A DNA stretch of 6,600 nucleotides, taken from NCBI GenBank assembly GCA_045600525.1, contig JAZRYC010000163.1:1-6600 (forward strand), read 5' to 3'. Origin of the DNA: F23-D06 sp045600525. Lineage in GTDB: Bacteria > Bacteroidota > Bacteroidia > Bacteroidales > WCHB1-69. Positions within the stretch are counted from its first letter, which is position 1, and each line of letters starts with the position of its first letter. The position numbers and the translations under genes are program-made. Shown here in pieces: positions 6,395-6,600 of the stretch. The notes under the pieces were generated by a model. The model saw only the letters and a program-made list of their open reading frames with translations, made no database searches and was not told where the DNA came from.

Positions 6395-6452
6395 AATCTC
6401 GCCCTCTCCGCAAAACAAAAAGCAACGCGACGAGCGTTGCTTTTTTCGTATG
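6395..6452 (+). repeat. 58-nt direct repeat, copy 2 (orphan tRNA-Ser 3' end plus terminator)
   Basis: This is the partner of the repeat at 6223-6280. It carries 16 nt of tRNA-Ser 3' end with no tRNA body upstream: no GGAGAGG strand lies within the preceding 90 nt, and the 5' T-stem is absent. It is therefore a tRNA fragment, not a second tRNA. The T-arm position instead holds a small hairpin, GAGAT-CTTCA-ATCTC (6386-6400). Confidence 0.9.
6417..6446. terminator. Terminator hairpin in repeat copy 2 (possibly bidirectional)
   Basis: Five A followed by GCAACGC (6422-6428), loop GACGA, and GCGTTGC (6434-6440) with six T. On the plus strand it would catch read-through from the tRNAs. On the minus strand, with T tracts from the A run, it lies 10 nt after the stop codon of the gene remnant at 6456-6515 and would serve as that gene's terminator. 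Confidence 0.7.
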
Positions 6453-6455
6453 TAC

Positions 6456-6515
6456 TTACTCGTCAGAGCCGATGACCATGCGGTTCTGCTCGTTGACGAG
6501 GCGGTTCATTTGATA
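6456..6515 (-). pseudogene. C-terminal remnant of an unidentified gene, apparently cut by an IS-like unit
   Basis: On the minus strand 19 codons run to TAA (6458-6456), reading YQ then MNRLVNEQNRMVIGSDE. From the ATG at 6509, 16 of 17 codons end in G or C (AAC, CGC, CTC, GTC, GAG, CAG, ATC, GGC), which is the pattern of a strongly expressed protein gene rather than chance. An in-frame TAG (6518-6516) lies just upstream, exactly where the AT-rich IS-like sequence begins, so the rest of the gene appears to have been displaced. I do not recognise the protein from this tail. The alternative is a complete 17-residue ORF from 6509, but no promoter or ribosome-binding site supports that. Confidence 0.45.
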
Positions 6516-6528
6516 CTATCCTAAAAAG

Positions 6529-6598
6529 TGTGTAAAATTCAAAGTTTTATATTTTTGTAAAGCGAAAATAAAAAACAAAAAACAATGAATTTTACACA
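6529..6598. repeat. 13-bp perfect inverted repeat spanning promoter and start codon
   Basis: TGTGTAAAATTCA (6529-6541) is the exact reverse complement of 6586-6598. The arms are 44 nt apart. The left arm lies upstream of the promoter box, and the right arm includes the last two bases of the ATG plus the next codons. It could be a protein-binding pair or an RNA stem in read-through transcripts. Confidence 0.75.
6550..6557 (+). promoter_or_regulatory. Candidate -7 promoter box for the edge gene
   Basis: TATTTTTG matches TAnnTTTG, 27 nt before the ATG at 6585. A TTTG box at the usual distance is not seen. Transcription from it would start near 6562. Confidence 0.4.
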
Positions 6599-6600
6599 AG
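6585..6600 (+). CDS. First codons of a probable transposase (partial)
   Basis: Only ATG AAT TTT ACA CAA G (M-N-F-T-Q) is inside the window. The assignment rests on context: the candidate promoter, the short A-rich leader, the inverted repeat embracing the start, and the broken neighbouring gene. The coding content itself is too short to identify. Confidence 0.35.

Larger units (their letters stand above)
6239..6584. other. 346-nt stretch without an intact gene: repeats, terminators, gene remnant, IS-like boundary
   Basis: The order is: terminator 1; inverted repeat with nested hairpin; inverted terminator copy; about 37 nt of GC-richer unassigned sequence (6358-6394); the second tRNA-3'-end repeat with terminator; the minus-strand gene remnant; and the IS-like start. 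The open frames across this stretch on both strands are antisense or shadow translations of tRNA and hairpin sequence and are not credible genes. Confidence 0.7.
6519..6600 (+). mobile_element. Probable left end of an insertion sequence (runs out of the window)
   Basis: Base composition changes abruptly near 6515-6520, from GC-rich coding sequence to AT-rich sequence, at the point where the minus-strand reading frame is broken. The new segment has a promoter box (TATTTTTG, 6550-6557), a short leader and an ATG at 6585, the compact layout of an IS left end upstream of a transposase. The exact first base and any target duplication cannot be set because the right end is outside the window. The family is not determinable; an IS256-type element is only a guess. 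Confidence 0.45.

Noticed and set aside
6310..6411. A possible second tRNA-Ser ending at repeat copy 2
   Set aside because: Only the 3' 16 nt match. There is no 5' acceptor strand, anticodon arm or proper T arm upstream.
6122..6418. Open frames on the minus strand with GEGEIRTRG- or GRDSNSR-like peptides
   Set aside because: These are the well-known spurious translations of antisense tRNA-Ser sequence and its repeated 3' end.
6223..6452. CRISPR array
   Set aside because: There are only two direct repeats with one spacer-like interval, and the repeat is explained by the tRNA end plus a terminator.
6166..6524. Overlapping plus-strand open frames downstream of and through tRNA-Ser
   Set aside because: They run through the tRNA, terminators and repeats. 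There is no start signal, and the composition follows the hairpins.

Overview
The window looks like a chromosomal segment from a member of the Bacteroidota, most likely Bacteroidales; I cannot name a genus. Four things point there. Several gene starts lack a Shine-Dalgarno sequence. There are Bacteroidetes-type promoter boxes (TAnnTTTG, once with a TTTG box 19 nt upstream). There is a FISUMP-domain surface protein with a Bacteroidetes-style N-terminal region. There is also a lysine 2,3-aminomutase of the kind found in this phylum.

Layout: (1) 2-571 (+) is the C-terminal part of lysine 2,3-aminomutase (kamA), closed by a strong palindromic terminator at 589-623. (2) 636-1430 (+) is kdsA, Kdo-8-phosphate synthase for LPS inner-core precursor synthesis. 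It overlaps by 4 nt (ATGA) with 1427-3505 (+), a large multi-pass GT-C glycosyltransferase-like protein with a C-terminal TPR region, resembling TMTC-type O-mannosyltransferases. (3) Convergent to these, on the minus strand, are a secreted FISUMP-domain protein (3527-4702, with its own promoter at 4809-4839) and a DUF4328-like multi-pass membrane protein (4945-5922), separated by a 14-bp hairpin terminator. (4) 6058-6238 (+) holds tRNA-Pro(CGG) and tRNA-Ser(GCT). (5) 6239-6584 has no intact gene but much structure: a 58-nt direct repeat (55/58 identical) that begins inside the T-loop of tRNA-Ser and includes the tRNA 3' end plus a terminator hairpin; an inverted, diverged third hairpin between the two copies; and the C-terminal remnant of a minus-strand gene. 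(6) At the right edge there appears to be the start of an insertion-sequence-like unit, with a promoter, a 13-bp inverted repeat that embraces the start codon, and the first codons of a probable transposase.

How the genes relate: kdsA and the GT-C/TPR gene are probably co-transcribed and translationally coupled, which suggests an envelope glycan role. The two minus-strand genes are separate transcription units. The region from the tRNAs rightwards reads as a recombination-prone tRNA locus with an att-like duplication, a disrupted neighbouring gene and an apparent IS boundary. No clearly new multi-gene system is visible. The most unusual signals are the tRNA-3'-end/terminator repeat cluster, the start-codon-sequestering inverted repeat, and the apparent loss of the inter-subunit zinc site in KamA.
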